DNA of 47,495 nt. Origin: Bacteroidia bacterium. GTDB lineage: Bacteria > Bacteroidota > Bacteroidia > SpSt-205. A model generated the notes under the pieces. It searched no databases and had not been told where the DNA came from. It worked only from the letters and a program-made list of their open reading frames with translations. The DNA lies in contig JANWXY010000003.1 of NCBI GenBank assembly GCA_025057135.1, positions 1 to 47,495 of the forward strand. Direction: 5' to 3'. A program made the position numbers and the translations under genes. Positions 9,559-16,943 of the stretch are shown here, piece after piece (the first letter of the stretch is position 1; every line of letters begins with the position of its first letter).

Positions 9559-10734
9559 ATGCCCCATTATGTAAGACTTGGGCAGGTGCCTCATAAGCGG
9601 CACACACAGTTTCGTAACAATGGCAAGCTATTCGCAGAAGAGCTGATTAGTACGGAAGGCTTTTCAGACATATACAGTCTCGTTTATCACGTGCATCCAC
9701 CGACCATTGTTCGTGCGGTGGAAGAGCGCACTGTGGATTTACGTCCCCGAGCTGCGATAGAAAACAACATGCGACATAGGGCTTTTCGTGGATTTGCCGT
9801 TCAGCCTCAGGAAGATTATCTGGAAAGTCGTACTGTCGTGCTCTTCAACGAGGATGTCCATCTGTCGCTGGCTGCTCCCAAGCGAGGCTTTTCGGACTAC
9901 TTTTACAAAAATGCCTCTGCCGATGAACTGATATTTGTACACGAGGGCACAGGCGAACTGCGCACGGGCTTTGGGATAGTCCGTTTTCAGCCGGGGGATT
10001 ATCTTCATATTCCACGAGGGACGATTTATCAGATGCGGTTTGATACTCCCGAGAATAGGCTATTCATCATAGAGTCCTACTGCGGTGCGCTTCGGTTCCC
10101 CAAACGGTACATGAATGAGTACGGTCAGCTGATGGAGCACTCTCCTTTCTGCGAGCGGGATATTCGTCCGCCGACAGACTTGGAGACCCACCACGAGACT
10201 GGTGAGTTTGTCGTCAAAATCAAAAAACGTGGTGAGCTTTTTACCTATATTTTAGGCACTCATCCGTTTGACTTTGTCGGTTGGGATGGCTATCTATATC
10301 CGTATGCTTTTTCCATACATGACTTTGAGCCTATAACTGGGCGTGTTCATCAGCCCCCTCCGGTTCATCAGACTTATGAAGCGAGGCAGTTCGTGGTATG
10401 CTCATTTGTGCCGCGCCTGTATGACTATCATCCTTTAGCTATCCCCGCGCCTTACAATCATAGCAATGTTGATTCTGATGAAGTGCTCTACTATGTAGAG
10501 GGAGAGTTCATGAGCCGCAAGCATGTAGAGCGTGGCATGATAACTTTACATCCGATGGGCATACCTCATGGGCCTCATCCTGGCGCCGTAGAAAAAAGCA
10601 TCGGGGCTAAGGAAACGCATGAGTTAGCCGTCATGGTAGATACTTTCCGCCCCCTCATGCTCACGCAAGCAGCCCTTGAAATAGAAGCATCTGACTACTA
10701 CCTAAGCTGGATACCTGATACACAAAAAATCTAA
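9559..10734 (+). CDS. hmgA: Homogentisate 1,2-dioxygenase
   Basis: Fe(II) cupin dioxygenase that opens the ring of homogentisate to 4-maleylacetoacetate in tyrosine/phenylalanine breakdown. The C-terminal half shows the ligand region: YNH (His301), an acidic pair Asp307/Glu308 in VDSDEVLYYVEGEF, and His337 and His340 in GIPHGPH. This resembles the His-Glu-His set of human HGD, though the acidic ligand spacing is ambiguous by one residue. Length of 391 aa is the shorter bacterial form. I start at the ATG at 9559 (MPHYVRLGQVPHKRHTQF), not at an upstream TTG at 9523, because the promoter occupies that stretch. hppD, the enzyme making its substrate, begins six bases after its stop. Confidence 0.93.
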   Translation: MPHYVRLGQVPHKRHTQFRNNGKLFAEELISTEGFSDIYSLVYHVHPPTIVRAVEERTVDLRPRAAIENNMRHRAFRGFAVQPQEDYLESRTVVLFNEDVHLSLAAPKRGFSDYFYKNASADELIFVHEGTGELRTGFGIVRFQPGDYLHIPRGTIYQMRFDTPENRLFIIESYCGALRFPKRYMNEYGQLMEHSPFCERDIRPPTDLETHHETGEFVVKIKKRGELFTYILGTHPFDFVGWDGYLYPYAFSIHDFEPITGRVHQPPPVHQTYEARQFVVCSFVPRLYDYHPLAIPAPYNHSNVDSDEVLYYVEGEFMSRKHVERGMITLHPMGIPHGPHPGAVEKSIGAKETHELAVMVDTFRPLMLTQAALEIEASDYYLSWIPDTQKI

Positions 10735-10740
10735 CGAGCT

Positions 10741-11871
10741 ATGAGTACGATTACAGAAATCTTATCTACACCGACGCAGGCAGCCGATTTTCTGCCTATT
10801 CTTGGGACGGACTATGTTGAGTTTTATGTTGGAAATGCCAAACAATCTGCGTATTACTACCAGCATGCTTTTGGCTTCCAGCCCGTAGCTTATAGAGGTT
10901 TAGAGACAGGGCATAGAGAAGCCGCTAGCTATGTGCTCCGTCAAGGAAAAGTAACGCTCGTTTTGACCACGCCGTATCATCCTGGCAACTTTATCTCTGA
11001 CCACATATACCGCCATGGGGATGGGGTACGCACTCTGGCCCTCTGGGTAGAAGATGCTACTCAGGCATATGAAGAAACTACTAAGCGTGGCGGTAAGTCT
11101 TTTTTACCGCCGACTCGCCTCACGGATGAACATGGCGAGGTGGTGCTTTCGGGGATTCATACCTACGGAGATACTGTCCATGTATTTGTAGAGCGTAAAA
11201 ACTATCGTGGGGCTTTTCTGCCAGGGTTTATTCCGTGGTCGGGCTTTGGTAAAAGCGAACCTGTCGGCTTCAAATACGTAGACCACTGTGTCGGAAATGT
11301 CTATCTCGGAGAAATGAACCAGTTTGTCGCCTTCTACCGAGATGTGATGGGATTCAGCCAGCTGGTATCTTTTGATGACAGAGACATCTCTACGGAGTAT
11401 TCGGCGCTGATGAGTAAAGTCATGGCCAATGGAAATGGGTATATCAAATTCCCTATAAACGAGCCTGCCAAAGGCCGCCGAAAATCCCAAATAGAAGAGT
11501 ATCTGGAATTCTACCATGGCCAAGGAGTACAGCATATAGCTCTGGCTACGGATGATATTATTCATACAGTGAGAGAACTGCGAAAGCGGGGCGTAGAATT
11601 TTTAGAGACGCCGAAGGCATATTACGAGACAGTGTTGGATCGGGTAGGGCACATAGATGAGCCGTTGGAAGTGTTAGCCGAGCTTGGGATACTAATAGAC
11701 CGAGATGATGAGGGCTATCTTCTACAAATTTTCACCAAACCAGTACAAGACCGGCCGACGGTATTTTATGAGATTATCCAGCGTAAGGGCGCCAAGTCCT
11801 TTGGAAAAGGAAACTTCAAAGCCCTTTTTGAGGCCATAGAACGAGAGCAAGCCCGCCGCGGCAATCTGTAA
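10741..11871 (+). CDS. hppD: 4-hydroxyphenylpyruvate dioxygenase
   Basis: Non-haem Fe(II) enzyme of the vicinal-oxygen-chelate fold that converts 4-hydroxyphenylpyruvate to homogentisate, the step just before HmgA. The 376-aa protein contains two glyoxalase-like halves and the 2-His-1-Glu iron site at His182 (VDHCVGNV), His265 (GVQHIALATDD) and Glu344 (FYEIIQRKG). The conserved C-terminal region (LQIFTKP ... FGKGNFKALFEAIEREQ) is present. It is spaced six bases from hmgA and no promoter is seen between them, so the two form an operon. The maleylacetoacetate isomerase and fumarylacetoacetase needed to finish the pathway are not in the window. Confidence 0.96.
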   Translation: MSTITEILSTPTQAADFLPILGTDYVEFYVGNAKQSAYYYQHAFGFQPVAYRGLETGHREAASYVLRQGKVTLVLTTPYHPGNFISDHIYRHGDGVRTLALWVEDATQAYEETTKRGGKSFLPPTRLTDEHGEVVLSGIHTYGDTVHVFVERKNYRGAFLPGFIPWSGFGKSEPVGFKYVDHCVGNVYLGEMNQFVAFYRDVMGFSQLVSFDDRDISTEYSALMSKVMANGNGYIKFPINEPAKGRRKSQIEEYLEFYHGQGVQHIALATDDIIHTVRELRKRGVEFLETPKAYYETVLDRVGHIDEPLEVLAELGILIDRDDEGYLLQIFTKPVQDRPTVFYEIIQRKGAKSFGKGNFKALFEAIEREQARRGNL

Positions 11872-11881
11872 GCTTGTCTCT

Positions 11882-13069
11882 TTGAAGCGCTTTTTGCGCC
11901 GCAGCGAGTGGAAGATTAAGGCTACTCTCCGAAGCCTTTCACCAGCCCTACGGATTTGTCTTACGCCCCCTACGAGATCTCATAAGGGCTACCAAGGTCA
12001 TGCCTTTATCCGTATGGATGGGCTGGGGGACCTCTGGATGTGGCTGCCTTTCGTCGCTGCTCTCAGAAAACAGTATCCCGAAGAGCCTTTTTATCTCTTG
12101 GTGAATTCTCTGTGGGCAGAGGTCGCCGAGCAAACAAATCTCTTTGCCAGAGTAATACCTATACAAGCAGAGCGGTTTCGCCGTTCCGTAACTTACCGCA
12201 GGCGGGCTATACAGGAGCTTCGGCAGCGCATGCCTCCCGTAGAGCGGATTTGGCAAAGTACCTATTCCAGAAGGATCGTCGTGGAGGACCTACTGAGCTA
12301 TGCTGTTCCCGCTCGCGAGCGCATAGCATGGAGCCGAGACGCCGCAGTCCCAGAACCGTACTGGCTCGGGAACTGGCTGGATGCGCGGATTTATACCACT
12401 CTATACCATTCGCCGCTGCCCTCTCTGACGCATGAATGGATACGGTACAAGTGGTGGCTGCAACAACTGGGCTTAGATTCATTAGACTTTGGTATTTACT
12501 ATCGGCTGCGGGAAAAGCTACGGTATCCTTCGCCCACGCCATTTATCGCCGCTGTGGTAGGCGCAGGGGGGCGAGCTCGCATTCCGCCACTTTCCCTCTT
12601 TCAAACGCTACTGCAGCGGCTAAAACGTCGCATGGGTATGCCCGTACGTTTGCTCGGGACGCTTTCAGACAGAAAGTTTGCTGCTGCACTCAAAGATAGT
12701 GATGATGTAGAAGACTACACAGGGCGATTATCTCTTATAGAAGCGATAAAGTCTGTAGCCAGCGCCTCGTTAGTTATCTCACCAGAGACAGGTTTAGGAC
12801 ACATTGCATGCACTTTAGGCATTCCTACCTTAGTGATAGCGGGGGGCGGACATTGGGGACGATTTATTCCATATCCTCCTGAGGGCGCATTTCCTCTCAA
12901 GGTAATCACCCATGAAATGGCATGCTTTGGCTGTGGCTGGATGTGCAAATACCAGCTCTCCCGAAATCACCCTTACCCTTGCATCGCGCAACTATCCCCA
13001 GAAGAGACCGCTAATCAGGCGGTAGAATGGGCAGAGAAAATGCTTCACTCTAAAACACAGTCGGCATAG
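11882..13069 (+). CDS. Glycosyltransferase family 9 (heptosyltransferase-like)
   Basis: Likely transfers a sugar onto lipopolysaccharide core or another envelope glycan at the cytoplasmic face. The GT9 N-terminal motif IRMDGLGDLWMWLP and C-terminal ADP-sugar-binding region ISPETGLGHIACTLGIPTLVI are present. An unusual C-terminal cluster of four cysteines (CFGCGWMC, then PYPC) could bind a metal. The start is probably TTG at 11882, ten bases after hppD; a weak TAAGCTTG lies five bases before it, overlapping the hppD stop codon, so it may be both read through from hppD and transcribed alone. A link to tyrosine catabolism is not obvious. The 3' end overlaps thpR by 20 bases in convergent orientation. 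Confidence 0.83.
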   Translation: MKRFLRRSEWKIKATLRSLSPALRICLTPPTRSHKGYQGHAFIRMDGLGDLWMWLPFVAALRKQYPEEPFYLLVNSLWAEVAEQTNLFARVIPIQAERFRRSVTYRRRAIQELRQRMPPVERIWQSTYSRRIVVEDLLSYAVPARERIAWSRDAAVPEPYWLGNWLDARIYTTLYHSPLPSLTHEWIRYKWWLQQLGLDSLDFGIYYRLREKLRYPSPTPFIAAVVGAGGRARIPPLSLFQTLLQRLKRRMGMPVRLLGTLSDRKFAAALKDSDDVEDYTGRLSLIEAIKSVASASLVISPETGLGHIACTLGIPTLVIAGGGHWGRFIPYPPEGAFPLKVITHEMACFGCGWMCKYQLSRNHPYPCIAQLSPEETANQAVEWAEKMLHSKTQSA

Positions 13070-13574
13070 TCGGCCGCTTGAAAAGATACCGATGAAGCGG
13101 CTTATACGTCGCGCCCTCTGGGCGCAAGATGGACTGATAAATATACCCTACCGTGAAAAGAAAGCTGATGGGTTCTACCTTCCTCGAGCTTTGCCACCGT
13201 AAAGGAACGCGCGAACGAGCTATCGTAATATGCGGCACAAAGGGGGCGGTAAAAGGAAGGTCTAAAACCTCATGTAGGCATTTCACGGTTTCTTCTAAGA
13301 GTGGAGATCGTTCCAAATAAACCCAGAGGGTTCTACCTTTCCATCCGATATGACTCGGACGGAGGGCAACACAACTATGCCCCTGAAGTATAGGCGTCAC
13401 AAGCCGATGAATCTCACTGACCTGAGTCTCAGTTCGTTCGCCGAGGAAACAGAGGGTTAGATGCCAAGATTCGGTAGGAATCCACCGAGCCCCATCTGGT
13501 AAAAGTGGGGGGCGATTTTGGAGTATCCACGCAGTAGCCTCAGGCGGTATAGGCAGTCCTATGAAAACCCGCAT
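13050..13574 (-). CDS. thpR: RNA 2',3'-cyclic phosphodiesterase (2H family)
   Basis: Small cytoplasmic 2H phosphoesterase (LigT/ThpR family) that opens 2',3'-cyclic phosphates on RNA ends. Both catalytic HxTx motifs are visible: His38-Leu-Thr40 (HLTLCFLG) and His115-Ile-Thr117 (HITIARSR). The N-terminus MRVFIGLPIP is typical (RxFxAIxLP) and length (174 aa) is normal. It is divergent from porZ and convergent with the GT9 gene, overlapping its last 20 bases. No clear TAnnTTTG element lies close to its start. Confidence 0.9.
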   Translation of the reverse strand: MRVFIGLPIPPEATAWILQNRPPLLPDGARWIPTESWHLTLCFLGERTETQVSEIHRLVTPILQGHSCVALRPSHIGWKGRTLWVYLERSPLLEETVKCLHEVLDLPFTAPFVPHITIARSRVPLRWQSSRKVEPISFLFTVGYIYQSILRPEGATYKPLHRYLFKRPTMPTVF

Positions 13575-13654
13575 ACTCTTTTAGGCACTACTAACTAACG
13601 AAAAATAGCACATATATCTGTAAGATGCCGGCAGAGTTTCTGTTGATTGGTTTG

Positions 13655-13662
13655 TATGTTTG
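13655..13662 (+). promoter_or_regulatory. -7 promoter element of the porZ operon
   Basis: TATGTTTG (exact), ten bases before the ATG at 13673. A competing element TATATCTG (one mismatch) lies at 13613-13620, exactly four bases before an upstream in-frame ATG at 13625. Which pair is used decides the PorZ N-terminus. Confidence 0.5.
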
Positions 13663-13672
13663 TAGTAAGGTG

Positions 13673-15916
13673 ATGCGATGGGTAATAGCGCTGGTGTGGC
13701 TTGCATTTTCACAGGGCGGTGTAGCGATCGGACAATGGGGAGTATATGCCTATCATGGATACATAAAGCGTATAGGATATGCTACGCCTTATTTCTGGTT
13801 TCTGAGTGGGGAAGGAGTATGCCTAATAGACGGCGAAACTGGTGCTTATCGGGAGTTAGACAGGACCCGTGGTCTTTTATACAACCTGCCCACGGCTCTG
13901 TATAGTGATAGCCGTGGAGAGGTATTTATAGGTTACGAAGACGGACAAATCCAGCACGGAACCTCGCCTCAGTATCTGGAGGTGATACGAGACATTGCGA
14001 TTAATCCTTTCTATACCTCCAGGGCGATCAGAGACTTTTACGCCAAAGGCGACACTTTATTTATAGCTACGGATTTTGGCTTAGTAGTTTGGCATAGGAG
14101 ACTTCGGCGCGTGCTTGGAAGTGTATCGCAGTTTCCGGGTAAATCCTTCGCCGCACCTGTCAAAGGTGTATGGTATGCAGCCGCTCGTCTGTGGGCTTTC
14201 ATGGAGGAGGGACTTTATACACTGCCCGAAGGGCTTCCATGGACGGGTCCCTGGCAAAAGGTATCCCGTACGGGCGTGTTGGACACCTTTGCCCTATTCC
14301 GCGGTTGGGCTGAGACGCCCATGGGACTCTTGGCTGCTTACAAGGGCAATCTGTATCGCTGGACGGACACAGGCTGGACGGCATATCAGTTAGCTCCGCC
14401 TCTGGGAGGAAAAAGGGTTTTTAGCATATGTAGCCAAGGGGGTAGTTGGGCAATCGCTCTGGATACGACAGATATATTTTACTTCGGGGCGGATGGCACT
14501 ATTAGAAAGCTCTGGAATCCCGCAGCTCATGTAATATGGATATCTTCTGATGGCTCCTATGGTGCAGCCGGAAGCACTTGGATCGGGGGGCTTGCTTATT
14601 CTCCCAAGCAGAACATCAATACCGATACCTATCAGCGACTGCGCAGTAGCTTACCTACTGACATCACGCCGAATCCAGAGGGACTCTTTTTTGTACATAG
14701 TGGCTCCGGATTCTGGGGGCCGGGATGGGGCAATATGCTCACTTTCTATCCTCATGGTGCTCAAAGGGGGATCGGAATAGAGCCCAATCAAATCCTTCAA
14801 CGACCGGTTACGGGCTTCACTCAGACAGCCTGGGATGGCCAGCACACCTGGGTACTCAGTAGTGGGCTGGTCTTTAAGGTCCATCGCACCAGCATTACAG
14901 ATACTTTTAGTGCGTATAACGCTCCATTTGACGGACTTTTCCCCGATGCCGACGGTAAGCCAACCTTGATGGGATTCTCATCCATAGCCATAGACAGTAG
15001 AGGTACTGTCTGGATAGGCAAAACGTTTGGCTTCAGGAATATCCTTTGGTACAGCCCTTCCACTAGTAGATGGTACACATTAGCGCGTTCAGAAGCTGTC
15101 CTCTCTGTGAAAGTTGACTCACGAGGATACAAATGGTTTCTCCTAAGAGGTGGCAAGCTTTTAGTCATAGATGACCGAGGGCGGCCGGACGAACCGAGTC
15201 AGTTCAGGACGGCTTTATTAGGTGAAGGCGGGCAACCTCTGCCGGGTTTGCCGAGTATAGTTATACAAGCGCTCGCGCCAGACCGGGGAGGGGCTATTTG
15301 GCTTGGCACGGATAAAGGCGTTGCAGTATTGAATGGCGACCCTTTTTCGGGTATAGTATCGGTTTCTGTGCCTGTGATTGAAAATCGTTATCTCTTAGAG
15401 GAGGAGAGTATCACGGATATTGCCGTGGATGGGCAAAACCGTAAATGGATCGGTACTTATAGCAGCGGTGTATATGTCCTAAACTCAGACGGTACGCGCC
15501 AGCTCGCTTCCTATAATGTCAGTAATAGCCCTTTACCGAGTAATCTGATTTACCGAATCCGCCCATGGGATCATACAGGCGAAATTTTTATGCTTACTTC
15601 CGCTGGTACTGTCAGCTACAGAGACTGGGCGACCAGCCCCTCAGAACGGCTGGATACTCTGTACATCTTTCCCAATCCCGTATCTCGGCACTTTGAAGGC
15701 TTAGTAGGAATACGAGGCTTATCTGAAAGTAGCACTGTACGAGTCATGACCACTGACGGGCAGCAGATTCGGTATTTACAAGGATTTGGCGGACAGGCTG
15801 TATGGGACCTGCGCACCATAACTGGGGAAAAAGTTTCCCCGGGCGTCTATCTAATCGGCGCCATAGATAAGGAGGGACAACGCAGCGCCTTAGGGAAAAT
15901 TATTGTTACGGACTAA
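13673..15916 (+). CDS. porZ: PorZ-like T9SS beta-propeller protein
   Basis: Predicted surface component of the type IX attachment complex. PorZ proteins consist of two-component-regulator-type propeller repeats followed by a T9SS C-terminal domain. Here the 747-aa chain has a signal peptide (MRWVIALVWLAFSQG), many propeller blades with motifs such as IDSRGTVWIGKTFG, DRGGAIWLGTDKGVAVLNG and VDGQNRKWIGTYSSGVYVL, and a C-terminal sorting-type domain (LYIFPNPVSRHFEG ... SPGVYLIGAID). Being next to recO also fits my recollection of porZ placement in other Bacteroidota. An upstream ATG at 13625 would add 16 residues; I chose 13673 because it gives a standard signal peptide. The gene starts a chain of five same-strand genes. 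Other ligand-binding propeller proteins are possible alternatives. Confidence 0.78.
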   Translation: MRWVIALVWLAFSQGGVAIGQWGVYAYHGYIKRIGYATPYFWFLSGEGVCLIDGETGAYRELDRTRGLLYNLPTALYSDSRGEVFIGYEDGQIQHGTSPQYLEVIRDIAINPFYTSRAIRDFYAKGDTLFIATDFGLVVWHRRLRRVLGSVSQFPGKSFAAPVKGVWYAAARLWAFMEEGLYTLPEGLPWTGPWQKVSRTGVLDTFALFRGWAETPMGLLAAYKGNLYRWTDTGWTAYQLAPPLGGKRVFSICSQGGSWAIALDTTDIFYFGADGTIRKLWNPAAHVIWISSDGSYGAAGSTWIGGLAYSPKQNINTDTYQRLRSSLPTDITPNPEGLFFVHSGSGFWGPGWGNMLTFYPHGAQRGIGIEPNQILQRPVTGFTQTAWDGQHTWVLSSGLVFKVHRTSITDTFSAYNAPFDGLFPDADGKPTLMGFSSIAIDSRGTVWIGKTFGFRNILWYSPSTSRWYTLARSEAVLSVKVDSRGYKWFLLRGGKLLVIDDRGRPDEPSQFRTALLGEGGQPLPGLPSIVIQALAPDRGGAIWLGTDKGVAVLNGDPFSGIVSVSVPVIENRYLLEEESITDIAVDGQNRKWIGTYSSGVYVLNSDGTRQLASYNVSNSPLPSNLIYRIRPWDHTGEIFMLTSAGTVSYRDWATSPSERLDTLYIFPNPVSRHFEGLVGIRGLSESSTVRVMTTDGQQIRYLQGFGGQAVWDLRTITGEKVSPGVYLIGAIDKEGQRSALGKIIVTD

Positions 15917-15918
15917 AA

Positions 15919-16410
15919 ATGCGCTTCTACCTCGTTTCTGCTACCACACAGGTGAGATGGGAACGGCGGGTCCGTTCATCAGCAGTACCCGCTCTCGTAG
16001 GGTGCACCGGCCCTTTAGCACCCACTGTCTCCAAGCAGCTTAGCGCGGCTTTTTCAGAACTTGGCATACCTAACCGATGGTTGCCCATGCGGCGCCGACC
16101 AGAGCTTCTGGAAAAAACTGTATCTGCGGGACACTGGCAAGCCTCAGTTTTATCTCAGCTTCAACAAGAAACGCCGATTATTATACTCGATGCTGAAGAC
16201 TCCCAGCTTCGCACACTATGGGACTTCCTGCGCATCTCTGGGGAAATAGAGGATTTGTACTTTATGCCGGCCCACCTCATACCCACCACCATACATGCTC
16301 GCACTCTATCCGACCTACGAGAATGGGCCGCTGCCGATGAAGCTCTCCAAAAGGACTTTCTCTTAGCAGCCAATTGGCTACCCTGCACCCTTACACCTAT
16401 GCTCTCATGA
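15919..16410 (+). CDS. Hypothetical protein between porZ and recO
   Basis: I do not recognise this 163-aa protein. It begins two bases after the porZ stop and ends in an ATGA overlap with recO, so it is translated as part of the operon. It has no signal peptide, membrane segment or cysteine motif; the N-terminal third is basic and the C-terminal half looks alpha-helical (TLSDLREWAAADEALQKDFLLAANW). The stretch TPIIILDAEDSQLRTLWDFLRISGEIEDLYFMP looks like a beta-strand/helix alternation of a small alpha/beta protein. Its place between an outer-membrane secretion factor and a DNA-repair gene gives no firm clue. Confidence 0.72.
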   Translation: MRFYLVSATTQVRWERRVRSSAVPALVGCTGPLAPTVSKQLSAAFSELGIPNRWLPMRRRPELLEKTVSAGHWQASVLSQLQQETPIIILDAEDSQLRTLWDFLRISGEIEDLYFMPAHLIPTTIHARTLSDLREWAAADEALQKDFLLAANWLPCTLTPMLS

Positions 16411-16943
16411 GCTACGAAGTGAAAACCCGCGGGATAGTGCTCCGTCGCTATCCTTTTAGAGAAAAAAGCTGGATTCTCAGGCTGTATACGGAAAGCGAAG
16501 GTACCCTAAGCGTACTTGCTTCTGGGAGAAAGCAGGCGGTAGCTTTACCCGGGGCCCTGGTTCATGTCACCTTGCGCATCCGCCCCCACAGAGAAATCCA
16601 GCGACTCGTTGAAATGGATTGGGACTACATTTATGGGCATTTTTTTCATGATCTCGAGCGCACACCTTACCTGCTATTGGCCATAGAATGGCTCAGCCAG
16701 TGTCTTCGCGCTCCGGAGGGAGACCTTTTTCAATGGCTCCGAAATCAACTCATCGCTCTGGATAAAGCTTCGGAACCGCGCGAGGCTATTCTCCGCATGC
16801 TTGCGGACCTACTCGGACGATTAGGGGGCATGCCTCCGTCCCCTCCCTATACCTTCTCCAAAGTAGAGGAGGCTTATCAGCATGCTTTTCCTGAGTGGAA
16901 GCCCATAAGTAGTCATAGTCTCATTACATTTGCAGGCTTATGA
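16407..16943 (+). CDS. recO: DNA repair protein RecO (short form)
   Basis: RecO loads RecA onto SSB-coated DNA in the RecF pathway. The 178-aa protein begins with the typical OB-fold start (YEVKTRGIVLRRYPFREKSWILRLYTESEGTLSVLA split over residues 3-39). It is shorter than the usual 220-250 aa and has no zinc-finger cysteines, so the C-terminal part is reduced. The ATG at 16407 overlaps the preceding stop (ATGA), and its own stop overlaps dxs in the same way; both suggest translational coupling. An in-frame TTG at 16374 is less likely. Confidence 0.82.
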   Translation: MSYEVKTRGIVLRRYPFREKSWILRLYTESEGTLSVLASGRKQAVALPGALVHVTLRIRPHREIQRLVEMDWDYIYGHFFHDLERTPYLLLAIEWLSQCLRAPEGDLFQWLRNQLIALDKASEPREAILRMLADLLGRLGGMPPSPPYTFSKVEEAYQHAFPEWKPISSHSLITFAGL

